The position numbers were made by a program, and so were the translations under genes. From assembly GCA_964558275.1 (NCBI GenBank), contig CAZLDH010000044.1, positions 1-19,305 of the forward strand: a DNA stretch of 19,305 nt, written 5' to 3'. The notes beneath the pieces are model-generated. The model saw nothing but the letters and a program-made list of their open reading frames with translations, was not told where the DNA came from and ran no database searches. Of the stretch, positions 1 through 6,030 are shown piece by piece; positions within the stretch are counted from its first letter, which is position 1; every line of letters begins with the position of its first letter. Origin of the DNA: FW021-bin31 sp964558275. GTDB lineage: Bacteria > Bacteroidota > Bacteroidia > Chitinophagales > Chitinophagaceae.

Positions 1-53
1 TCATCCTCTGTAATACACAATGGTGGTGCTAATCGAATACAATTTTCTGCAAA
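1..53 (-). pseudogene. C-terminal continuation of the aminotransferase beyond the in-frame stop
   Basis: Reading on in the same frame past TAA 54-56 gives FAENCIRLAPPLCITED to the window edge. This matches the conserved end of class III aminotransferases, which usually reads like DWFLF...RIAPPLTIT-E. The stop sits where the family often has Leu, and TTA to TAA is a single-base change. The coding signal on both sides, in an unshifted frame, means one gene is split by a nonsense codon or a base-call error. The segment continues off the left edge. Confidence 0.7.
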
Positions 54-1133
54 TTAAAATAAATCGACCACTATTCCCTTATCAATGCACTTTCCTAATA
101 CGGTATTACAGTGTTGAAAAGTATCAAATTCAATGGCAATCAAAAGCCCTCTGCTCCTTACCTCTTTTATGGCTTCATGTTTCAAAAGAGATCTAAACAA
201 TTTTTCCTTTTCAAAGACACGATAATCTTCTATATTATTTTTAATAATTTTAAAACTGGCTAAACCTGCAGTACATGAAACGGGATGACCACCAAAAGTA
301 GTAATATGACCTAAGATAGGATCATGCGTCAATTCGTGCATCAAGGATTTATCTGCTATAAATGCACCTAACGGCATTCCTCCCCCTAAAGACTTTGCAG
401 ACAATAAAATATCAGGTGCAATATCGAATTGCTCAAAAGCCCATAAAGTGCCTGTACGCCCCATGCCCGTTTGTACTTCATCCAGAATAAGCAAAGCGCC
501 TACCTCCGTACATCTTTCTCTTAATGACTGTATCCATTCTATGTCAGGAATAGTTACACCTGAACCAGCCTGTATTACCTCGGCTACTACACCCGCAGTT
601 TGTTCATCTATTTTCTGTAAGTCATCAAAATGATTAAATTGCAAATGCATGATTCCCGGAAGTAATGGTCGATAAGCACGCCTACTTTCTTCTCCTCCCA
701 TGATGCTTAGTGCTCCCTGAGTAGATCCATGATAGCTCTTGTTAAAGCCTGCAATCTGTGGTCGTCCGGTTACCCGCTTTGCCAACTTCATGGCACCTTC
801 CACAGATTCAGTACCTGAATTTGTAAAATACACTGAATTTAAATGAGCAGGTAAAGAATCCGTTAATGCTTTTGCATATTGCACCTGTGGTGTTTCAATA
901 AATTCCCCATATACTATCAGATGCATGTATTGTTCTACCTGCTTCTGAACCGCTTTCACTACTTCCTGATGACTATGACCAATATTACAAACGCCAACTC
1001 CGGCGACCATATCCAGATATTCTTTTCCGGTTTCATCCCACATTTTCACGCCTTCCGCCTTCACAATTTTCAATCCTAAAGGCGCATCTGAAGTTTGTGC
1101 TATATGTTTAAAAAATAATTCCTTCTCTGTCAT
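54..1133 (-). CDS. Class III PLP-dependent aminotransferase, cut short by an in-frame stop
   Basis: This is a fold-type I, class III aminotransferase of the acetylornithine/ornithine/4-aminobutyrate group, often labelled 'aspartate aminotransferase family'. It transfers amino groups between an amino acid or amine and a 2-oxo acid in the cytoplasm; the exact substrate cannot be read from the sequence. Visible features are TNSGTES (about residues 104-110, PLP phosphate contact), the SYHGSTQGALS segment (133-143), LDEVQTGMGRTG (218-229, with the PLP-ring Asp219) and SAKSLGGGMPLG, where Lys247 is the expected Schiff-base lysine. The ATG at 1133 is chosen because a -7 box lies just upstream at 1150-1157, inside any longer reading of the frame. 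The frame ends at TAA 54-56 after 359 residues, but recognisable C-terminal family sequence continues in the same frame to the window edge. The true gene is therefore probably about 395 codons with a nonsense change or a sequence error. Family is certain; whether it is functional is not. Confidence 0.85.
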   Translation of the reverse strand: MTEKELFFKHIAQTSDAPLGLKIVKAEGVKMWDETGKEYLDMVAGVGVCNIGHSHQEVVKAVQKQVEQYMHLIVYGEFIETPQVQYAKALTDSLPAHLNSVYFTNSGTESVEGAMKLAKRVTGRPQIAGFNKSYHGSTQGALSIMGGEESRRAYRPLLPGIMHLQFNHFDDLQKIDEQTAGVVAEVIQAGSGVTIPDIEWIQSLRERCTEVGALLILDEVQTGMGRTGTLWAFEQFDIAPDILLSAKSLGGGMPLGAFIADKSLMHELTHDPILGHITTFGGHPVSCTAGLASFKIIKNNIEDYRVFEKEKLFRSLLKHEAIKEVRSRGLLIAIEFDTFQHCNTVLGKCIDKGIVVDLF

Positions 1134-1149
1134 GATTTCATATTTCCCA

Positions 1150-1157
1150 CAAAAGTA
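1150..1157 (-). promoter_or_regulatory. -7 promoter box for the aminotransferase
   Basis: The minus strand reads TACTTTTG, an exact TAnnTTTG match to the Bacteroidota -7 consensus, ending 16 bases before the ATG at 1133. A TTG at 1184-1186 (minus strand) is 26 bases further up, longer than usual, so the -33 assignment is weak. The box rules out the in-frame GTG at 1181 as the start. Confidence 0.5.
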
Positions 1158-1200
1158 AAAAGAAACATCTTTAAATATCACCCCAATCTCGGTCGCATTC

Positions 1201-2364
1201 CTATTTCCGCAACATTATTCTGAAAGTTGTTCCTTTCCCTACTTCAGATTTTTCAATAAAAAGTTTTCCTTTATGATAGGATTCCATAATTCGTCGACTC
1301 AAAGACAATCCCAATCCCCAACCCCTTTTTTTGGTGCTGTATCCGGGTGAAAATACATTTTCAAACTGTCGGGTTGGTATTCCTTTACCGGTATCTGTAA
1401 TATCAATGTAAGAATGTGCCGCGTGTGTAGAAATATCAATTGTTATACTGCCCTTTCCGTCCATGGCATCTAAAGCATTTTTTAAGAGATTCTCCAATAC
1501 CCAATCAAAAAGTAAGGGAGAAATCATAGCAGGAATTTCTTTCTCGCCATCTGTAGTCACTTTAAAACGTATGAGCTTAGGCGCACGATGTTTCATGTAC
1601 AGTACCACATTATGCACGTGCGATATTAATTCTGCCTCCTCCAGTTCAGGCATGCTTCCGATTTTAGAGAAGCGCTCAGAAATCATTTTTAACCGACTAA
1701 GGTCATGATTAAGTTCCTTTACGATAGGTTCGTTATCTTTATTTTCCTTTAAAAGTTCTACCCAAGCCTCCATAGAAGATAGCGGAGTTCCCAACTGATG
1801 GGCAGTTTCTTTAGCAAGACCAGCCCAAAGCTGATTTCTTTTTGCTCTATTTGAACTATTTAATGCAATGAGTGTCACTAATATAAAAAGAGCGATTACA
1901 GCAAGTTGTATATATGGAAAGTATCTAATCCTACGCAACATTGAAGATTCCCCATAATATACTTTGTAGTATTGCGTACTGTCCTTGGGATTATATCTTA
2001 AAATAATAGGATTATGAAGTGATTTAAATTTTTCTAATTTTTTAGTCAGAAATTTTTCATTCTCTTCAATTATGTGTTCTCCATTCAAACCCAAGTTATT
2101 TACACTCAGTATATGTCCTTCCCTATCTACTTGAATAACAGGAATGGTTGTATTTCCGGCTACAATTTCGGTAGCCATATTAAGATTTGTATTCGATGAG
2201 GAAGTCAAAATTTCCATATTGGCTTCTACCCAGGCTTTCATTCGAAGTTTTTCTTCCCGTTTTAGCTTTTCTGTAAAGCTATTCACATAAAGCAAAGTAG
2301 CTATAACAATTAAAAGCCCTAAAGCTGCAAGGGTCAATTTCCAAACCGGCGTTTTTTTTAGCAT
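1201..2364 (-). CDS. Membrane sensor histidine kinase (orphan, HQLGTP-type H-box)
   Basis: A 387-residue inner-membrane histidine kinase that senses an unknown signal and autophosphorylates on histidine. Transmembrane helix 1 is at about residues 9-27, a periplasmic sensor segment of about 120 residues follows, and helix 2 is at about 151-169. The dimerisation/phospho-acceptor motif is AHQLGTPLSS, with predicted phospho-His189. The HATPase_c domain has its N box at ENLLKNALDAM (291-301), G1 at DTGKGIP (324-330), an F-box region around 336-341 and G2 at GWGLGLSL (348-355). All catalytic boxes look intact. No response regulator is encoded in the window, so the partner must be elsewhere. The start ATG at 2364 immediately precedes the charged N-terminus of helix 1. 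The upstream leader holds two possible promoters and a small hairpin. Membrane and kinase assignments are firm; signal and output are unknown. Confidence 0.93.
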   Translation of the reverse strand: MLKKTPVWKLTLAALGLLIVIATLLYVNSFTEKLKREEKLRMKAWVEANMEILTSSSNTNLNMATEIVAGNTTIPVIQVDREGHILSVNNLGLNGEHIIEENEKFLTKKLEKFKSLHNPIILRYNPKDSTQYYKVYYGESSMLRRIRYFPYIQLAVIALFILVTLIALNSSNRAKRNQLWAGLAKETAHQLGTPLSSMEAWVELLKENKDNEPIVKELNHDLSRLKMISERFSKIGSMPELEEAELISHVHNVVLYMKHRAPKLIRFKVTTDGEKEIPAMISPLLFDWVLENLLKNALDAMDGKGSITIDISTHAAHSYIDITDTGKGIPTRQFENVFSPGYSTKKRGWGLGLSLSRRIMESYHKGKLFIEKSEVGKGTTFRIMLRK

Positions 2365-2377
2365 GCTTTGGTTATTC

Positions 2378-2394
2378 GTTGATTGCCTATCAAC
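2378..2394 (-). repeat. Small hairpin and direct repeat in the histidine-kinase leader
   Basis: GTTGAT (2378-2383) and ATCAAC (2389-2394) form a perfect 6-bp inverted repeat around a 5-base loop, ending 13 bases before the kinase ATG on the minus strand. The overlapping 12-mer at 2381-2392 recurs with one mismatch at 2404-2415 (shared core TGCCTATCA), 23 bases apart. Both lie in the 5' leader of the kinase and could be an operator or a translation-affecting hairpin; chance is also possible at this size. Confidence 0.35.
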
Positions 2395-2435
2395 CAGTTC
2401 CCTGACTGCCTATCAGCGGCTTGGCAAAGGCAGAA

Positions 2436-2443
2436 CAAAGGTA
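2436..2443 (-). promoter_or_regulatory. Proximal -7 box for the histidine kinase
   Basis: The minus strand reads TACCTTTG, an exact TAnnTTTG match about 72 bases before the ATG at 2364. No TTG is found at the usual 17-23 base spacing upstream, so the -33 element is missing or degenerate. Confidence 0.45.
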
Positions 2444-2517
2444 GGTTTATTTGTTTGTATTTAAATTGTAATGGTTAAGATCCGACAAACTTCTGTAAGC
2501 AATTATGTTCATAGTAT

Positions 2518-2549
2518 CAAAGCTAAGTTTTTTATTTTTTCTTTAGCAA
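2518..2549 (-). promoter_or_regulatory. Distal promoter for the histidine kinase (TTG-N21-TAGCTTTG)
   Basis: On the minus strand TTG (2549-2547), a 21-base spacer and TAGCTTTG (2525-2518) match the Bacteroidota -33/-7 layout. Transcription from here would give a leader of roughly 145 bases. The 339-base gap 2365-2703 thus holds two minus-strand candidates and one plus-strand promoter; I see no RNA gene or extra ORF in it. Confidence 0.45.
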
Positions 2550-2647
2550 TTTTATCCTTTTAATCATTTGATTTCAGACATCTATCGGGGGCGAATAACA
2601 TTTTATTTAGACTAAAAATAATTACAGTTTCCTCAAAGTATATTCGT

Positions 2648-2675
2648 TTGCTTGCCATCATAATACTTACCTTTG
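2648..2675 (+). promoter_or_regulatory. Promoter for the GT2 glycosyltransferase
   Basis: TTG at 2648-2650, a 17-base spacer and TACCTTTG at 2668-2675 match the Bacteroidota promoter consensus. The expected start of transcription lies near 2682, about 22 bases before the ATG at 2704. Confidence 0.6.
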
Positions 2676-2703
2676 TTCATCTTAAGAATATAAAAAATCA
2701 GTT

Positions 2704-3735
2704 ATGCAGCCTCCTAAAGTGGCCGTTGTCATCTTAAATTGGAATGGCAAGAAATTTCTAAAACAGTTTCTTCCTTCCGTAGTCGCATCAAACTATCCCA
2801 ATGCAGATATTTATATAGCTGATAATGCATCCACTGACACCAGTGTTGAATATATCAGGCAAAATTTTCCGGAAGTAAAGATCATTTTAAATTCAGGAAA
2901 TCTTGGATTTGCCGGAGGTTATAATGAAGCTTTGTCAAAAATAGAGGCGGATTATTTTGTTCTGCTTAATCAGGATGTAGAAGTAACTTCCAACTGGATT
3001 CAACCGGTCATTAAAGAGATGGAAAAGGATCATCAAATAGCAGCATGTCAACCTAAATTGAGAGCTTTTCATCACAAAGATTTTTTTGAATATGCCGGAG
3101 CCGCCGGCGGCTGGATAGATCGTTATGGTTATCCTTTTTGCCGAGGGCGTGTTTTCAAAACGGTTGAAAAAGACAAGGGACAATATGATCACGAACAGAC
3201 TGCCTTTTGGGCTAGTGGTGCTGCACTATTTATTCGTGCCCATCTGTATCAAGAAGCAGGTGGATTAGATGAAAATTTTTTCGCTCACATGGAAGAAATT
3301 GATCTCTGCTGGAGACTACAGCGAATGGGATATAAAATAGCTGTTTGTCCGCAAGCAACGGTATATCACGTCGGTGGAGGCAGTCTTCCTCAAGGGAATC
3401 CACGAAAGGTCTATCTTAACTTCCGCAACAATCTTATCATGTTGTATAAAAACCTGTCTCCGAAGGAGAGAAATACAATTTTATTTAGTAGAAAAGTACT
3501 CGATGGTGTGGCGGCTGTTAAAAGTATATTGTCCGGTAATATAGAAGAGGTGAAGAGTATATGGAAAGCACATAGGAGCTATTATAAGTGGAAATCCATC
3601 AATAAAAACAAACTTAACGATATCCCATATCTTCCTTTTTTTGAAATACCCGGGGTATATAAAGGCAGTATCATATGGGATTATTTCATCAGGAAAAGCA
3701 AAATCTTCCCCCCTACATTAAAATCCAAAAAATAA
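2704..3735 (+). CDS. Family 2 glycosyltransferase (rhamnosyltransferase-like, WbbL type)
   Basis: A 343-residue GT-A fold, inverting, family 2 glycosyltransferase, probably cytoplasmic or membrane-associated, adding a sugar from a nucleotide-sugar donor to a surface polysaccharide or glycolipid. The N-terminus VAVVILNWNGKKFL and ADNASTD (39-45) form the nucleotide-binding part. NSGNLGFAGGYNEAL (63-77) is typical of the rhamnosyltransferase-like subgroup. LLNQDVEV (87-94) supplies the metal-binding DxD-like motif. HMEEIDLCWRLQRMG (195-209) carries the catalytic-base ED-like motif. There is no clear signal peptide or strong transmembrane helix. Donor and acceptor cannot be inferred, since there is no polysaccharide cluster in the window. 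The start at 2704 fits both the promoter and the immediate GT2 core. It is divergent from the histidine kinase. Confidence 0.92.
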   Translation: MQPPKVAVVILNWNGKKFLKQFLPSVVASNYPNADIYIADNASTDTSVEYIRQNFPEVKIILNSGNLGFAGGYNEALSKIEADYFVLLNQDVEVTSNWIQPVIKEMEKDHQIAACQPKLRAFHHKDFFEYAGAAGGWIDRYGYPFCRGRVFKTVEKDKGQYDHEQTAFWASGAALFIRAHLYQEAGGLDENFFAHMEEIDLCWRLQRMGYKIAVCPQATVYHVGGGSLPQGNPRKVYLNFRNNLIMLYKNLSPKERNTILFSRKVLDGVAAVKSILSGNIEEVKSIWKAHRSYYKWKSINKNKLNDIPYLPFFEIPGVYKGSIIWDYFIRKSKIFPPTLKSKK

Positions 3736-3766
3736 TTGGTTACTAAGTATACAATTCTTAATTTTG
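3736..3766 (+). promoter_or_regulatory. Promoter for the 68-residue membrane protein
   Basis: TTG at 3736-3738, directly after the glycosyltransferase stop, a 20-base spacer and TAATTTTG at 3759-3766 match the Bacteroidota consensus. The predicted transcription start near 3772 falls just before the ATG at 3788. It also lies downstream of the alternative upstream start at 3764, which is therefore unlikely to be used. Confidence 0.6.
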
Positions 3767-3787
3767 TACTGCAAAATAAAAATCACT

Positions 3788-3994
3788 ATGGAAGATAAAG
3801 GTCAAGAAAAACACGAATTAAAAGATGTATCTACAAGCTGGGTCTCTACCTCACGTTATCTTTTTTACTTAAGTATTGGAGCAACAGTAGCTTTTATGTT
3901 TGCAATGTGTGTTGCATTGTATATGCATCGCTATCAAGGAAATCCTCCGGTAGAAATTCCATCCAGTACCTTATATAATCCAACTTATAAATAA
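3788..3994 (+). CDS. Small single-pass membrane protein of unknown function
   Basis: I do not recognise this 68-residue protein. It has a charged, hydrophilic N-terminus rich in Lys and Glu (residues 1-14), one strong transmembrane helix at about 24-46, and a short Pro-rich tail ending in TLYNPTYK. The positive HR pair follows the helix. It has its own well-formed promoter immediately after the glycosyltransferase, so it is probably expressed independently. The start at 3788 is preferred over 3764 because the latter lies within the -7 box. The gene ends 5 bases before a scaffold gap, so downstream partners may be hidden. A real gene is supported by the promoter, helix and clean stop. Confidence 0.7.
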   Translation: MEDKGQEKHELKDVSTSWVSTSRYLFYLSIGATVAFMFAMCVALYMHRYQGNPPVEIPSSTLYNPTYK

Positions 3995-3999
3995 TTAAA

Positions 4000-4099
4000 N
4001 NNNNNNNNNNNNNNNNNNNNNNNNNNNNNNNNNNNNNNNNNNNNNNNNNNNNNNNNNNNNNNNNNNNNNNNNNNNNNNNNNNNNNNNNNNNNNNNNNNN
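4000..4099. other. Assembly gap of 100 Ns
   Basis: Exactly 100 Ns, the conventional placeholder for a scaffold gap of unknown length. The flanks are both AT-only (ATAATTAAA before, TAAATTAAA after). Adjacency of the small membrane protein and argS therefore depends on scaffolding and may hide further genes. Confidence 0.95.
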
Positions 4100-4120
4100 T
4101 AAATTAAAGTCTAATAACGA

Positions 4121-5914
4121 TTACATTCTGTCCGGTACACGAATACCCAACAATTCCATCCCTTTTTTAATCACTTTTGCTGTAAGCAAACATAGCTGTA
4201 AACGTAATTCTTTCTTTTCTTTACTTTCTGCATTACTGACAGAAAGATTATTATAAAAAGTATTAAAAGTCTTAGCTAATTCATAACAATAACCGGCTAC
4301 AACAGAAGGATTACGTTCATCACAGGCTTCCAACAACGCTTGTGGGAAAAGTTCCAATTGTAACACCACCTGTTTTTCATCATCAAGAAAAGTCTGTTTT
4401 GAAGCAGAAATATCTACTTTAAACGCCTGAGGTGGAATATTTTCTTTTCTAAAAATAGATTGAATTCTGGCATGTGTATATTGAATAAAAGGAGCTGTAA
4501 ATCCATGAAAGTCAATAGATTCCTCCGGATTAAAAACCATGCGCTTCTTTGGATCCACACGTAATAAATAAAACTTCATTGCACCTAAACCTAAAGTTTC
4601 ATAAAGCATCTTCAATTCTTCTTCAGAGAAATCTCCCACCTTTCCTAATTCCTCTGTGTGTTTCTCCGCCGTATTTACCATATCCGACATCATGTCATCG
4701 GCATCTACTACCGTACCTTCTCTGCTCTTCATCTTCCCATGAGGAAGCTCTACCATCCCATAACTCAAATGATAAATTCCATCCGCATAGGATCTTCCCA
4801 ATTTCTGTAATATTAACTTCAATACCTTCATATGATAATTCTGTTCATCTCCGATGACATAAATACTTTGATCTATTTTATAATCATCATATTTTAATTG
4901 AGCAGTACCCAAATCCTGTGTCATATAAACAGAAGTACCATCAGCACGTAATAACAACTTTTCATCTAACCCGTCTTCTGAAAGGTCTATCCAAACCGAG
5001 CCATTCTTTTTTTTATACAAAAGTTTTTTTCCCAATCCCTCATCTACCAGTTCTTTACCCAATAGATAAGTTTCACTTTCTCTGTATATTTTATCAAAAG
5101 ATACGCCCATCCTATCATAACTCTTGTCAAATCCGGCAAACACCCAATCATTCATCTTCTTCCACAAAGCCACAGCTTCTTCGTCATTATTTTCCCATTT
5201 TCTCAACATTTCTACAGCGTCTTTCTGGAGTGGTGCTTCTTTTTCGGCTTCCTCTTCCGCCATACCACCGGCTACCAAATCCGCTACTTGCTGTTTATAA
5301 ATTTCATTAAATTTCACATAATATTTCCCTACAAAATGATCTCCTTTAATCCCTTCAAGTTCCGGTGTTTTCCCTTCTCCATAATTCTGCCAGGCAACCA
5401 TAGAACGACAAATATGAATGCCTCTGTCATTCACCAAATTAGCCTTAATCACGTCATAACCACAGGCTTCCAATATTTTAGCATAAGAATATCCTAAGAA
5501 AATATTCCGTAAATGTCCAAGGTGTAATGGTTTATTGGTATTCGGTGAAGAGAACTCTACCATTACCTTTTCCCCATTCCAAGAATGCAAGCCAAAATCA
5601 TAATTTCTATAATTTTCCTGCAGAAATGAACCCAATGCGGGATTAGCCATGCTAAGGTTCAAAAAGCCCTTAATTACATTAAATCCACAAAACAGATCTG
5701 CATATTCCCTGAGTAAATATTCACCAATACGTTCCCCTGCCACTTCCGGTTTTTGTCTCAATAGTTTCAACAAAGGGAAAATCACTAAGGTATAATCTCC
5801 TTCAAATTCAGGCTTGGTCTCATTGACCAACAACTCGTCAGGATTTACATCCACCTCATAAAGTTCCTTTAACCCTTCTGCTCCTGCTTTTTTTATATCT
5901 AGAATAAAACTCAT
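4121..5914 (-). CDS. argS: Arginyl-tRNA synthetase
   Basis: A class Ia aminoacyl-tRNA synthetase charging tRNA-Arg in the cytoplasm, 597 residues, the normal length. The N-terminal Add1 tRNA-recognition domain spans about 1-110. The Rossmann catalytic core begins with SSPNTNKPLHLGHLRN, where HLGH (131-134) is the HIGH signature. The LLRADGTSVYMTQDLGTA region (321-338) is a conserved active-site segment. PHGKMKSREGTVVDA (391-405) is the KMSKS-equivalent loop in the lineage-specific form. The DALR anticodon-binding domain fills the C-terminus and ends in the usual VPDRM. The ATG at 5914 sits about 23 bases downstream of a -7 box. A hairpin terminator separates it from the korA gene upstream, so it is a separate transcription unit. 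Its 3' end lies 21 bases from the scaffold gap. Confidence 0.98.
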   Translation of the reverse strand: MSFILDIKKAGAEGLKELYEVDVNPDELLVNETKPEFEGDYTLVIFPLLKLLRQKPEVAGERIGEYLLREYADLFCGFNVIKGFLNLSMANPALGSFLQENYRNYDFGLHSWNGEKVMVEFSSPNTNKPLHLGHLRNIFLGYSYAKILEACGYDVIKANLVNDRGIHICRSMVAWQNYGEGKTPELEGIKGDHFVGKYYVKFNEIYKQQVADLVAGGMAEEEAEKEAPLQKDAVEMLRKWENNDEEAVALWKKMNDWVFAGFDKSYDRMGVSFDKIYRESETYLLGKELVDEGLGKKLLYKKKNGSVWIDLSEDGLDEKLLLRADGTSVYMTQDLGTAQLKYDDYKIDQSIYVIGDEQNYHMKVLKLILQKLGRSYADGIYHLSYGMVELPHGKMKSREGTVVDADDMMSDMVNTAEKHTEELGKVGDFSEEELKMLYETLGLGAMKFYLLRVDPKKRMVFNPEESIDFHGFTAPFIQYTHARIQSIFRKENIPPQAFKVDISASKQTFLDDEKQVVLQLELFPQALLEACDERNPSVVAGYCYELAKTFNTFYNNLSVSNAESKEKKELRLQLCLLTAKVIKKGMELLGIRVPDRM

Positions 5915-5937
5915 GGTTTATATATTTATTAGGATTG

Positions 5938-5945
5938 CAAAAATA
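5938..5945 (-). promoter_or_regulatory. -7 promoter box for argS
   Basis: The minus strand reads TATTTTTG, an exact TAnnTTTG match. It ends 23 bases before the argS ATG. No TTG is seen at normal -33 spacing. Confidence 0.45.
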
Positions 5946-5974
5946 AGCTACTATTTGGAAAACTTCATTAAATT

Positions 5975-6008
5975 AAAAGGGTTCATCTGATAAAAGACAA
6001 ACCCTTTT
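5975..6008 (-). terminator. Hairpin terminator after korA
   Basis: AAAAGGGTT (5975-5983) and AACCCTTTT (6000-6008) form a perfect 9-bp stem with a 16-base loop, 22 bases past the korA stop. On the minus strand the stem ends in TTTT and an AT-rich run follows, giving a reasonable intrinsic terminator. It separates korA from argS. Confidence 0.7.
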
Positions 6009-6030
6009 CTATTTTGTTTGTAATGAATCA

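Noticed and set aside
4701..4735. The argS KMSKS loop reads KMKSREGT, at first sight a degraded signature.
   Set aside because: This form is normal in many arginyl-tRNA synthetases, including those of Bacteroidota, and the rest of the enzyme is intact.
4549..5497. Several open frames on the plus strand inside argS (102, 130 and 69 codons).
   Set aside because: They are antisense to a certain housekeeping gene, rich in Ser/His/Pro/Phe as expected of antisense frames, and have no promoter or domain.
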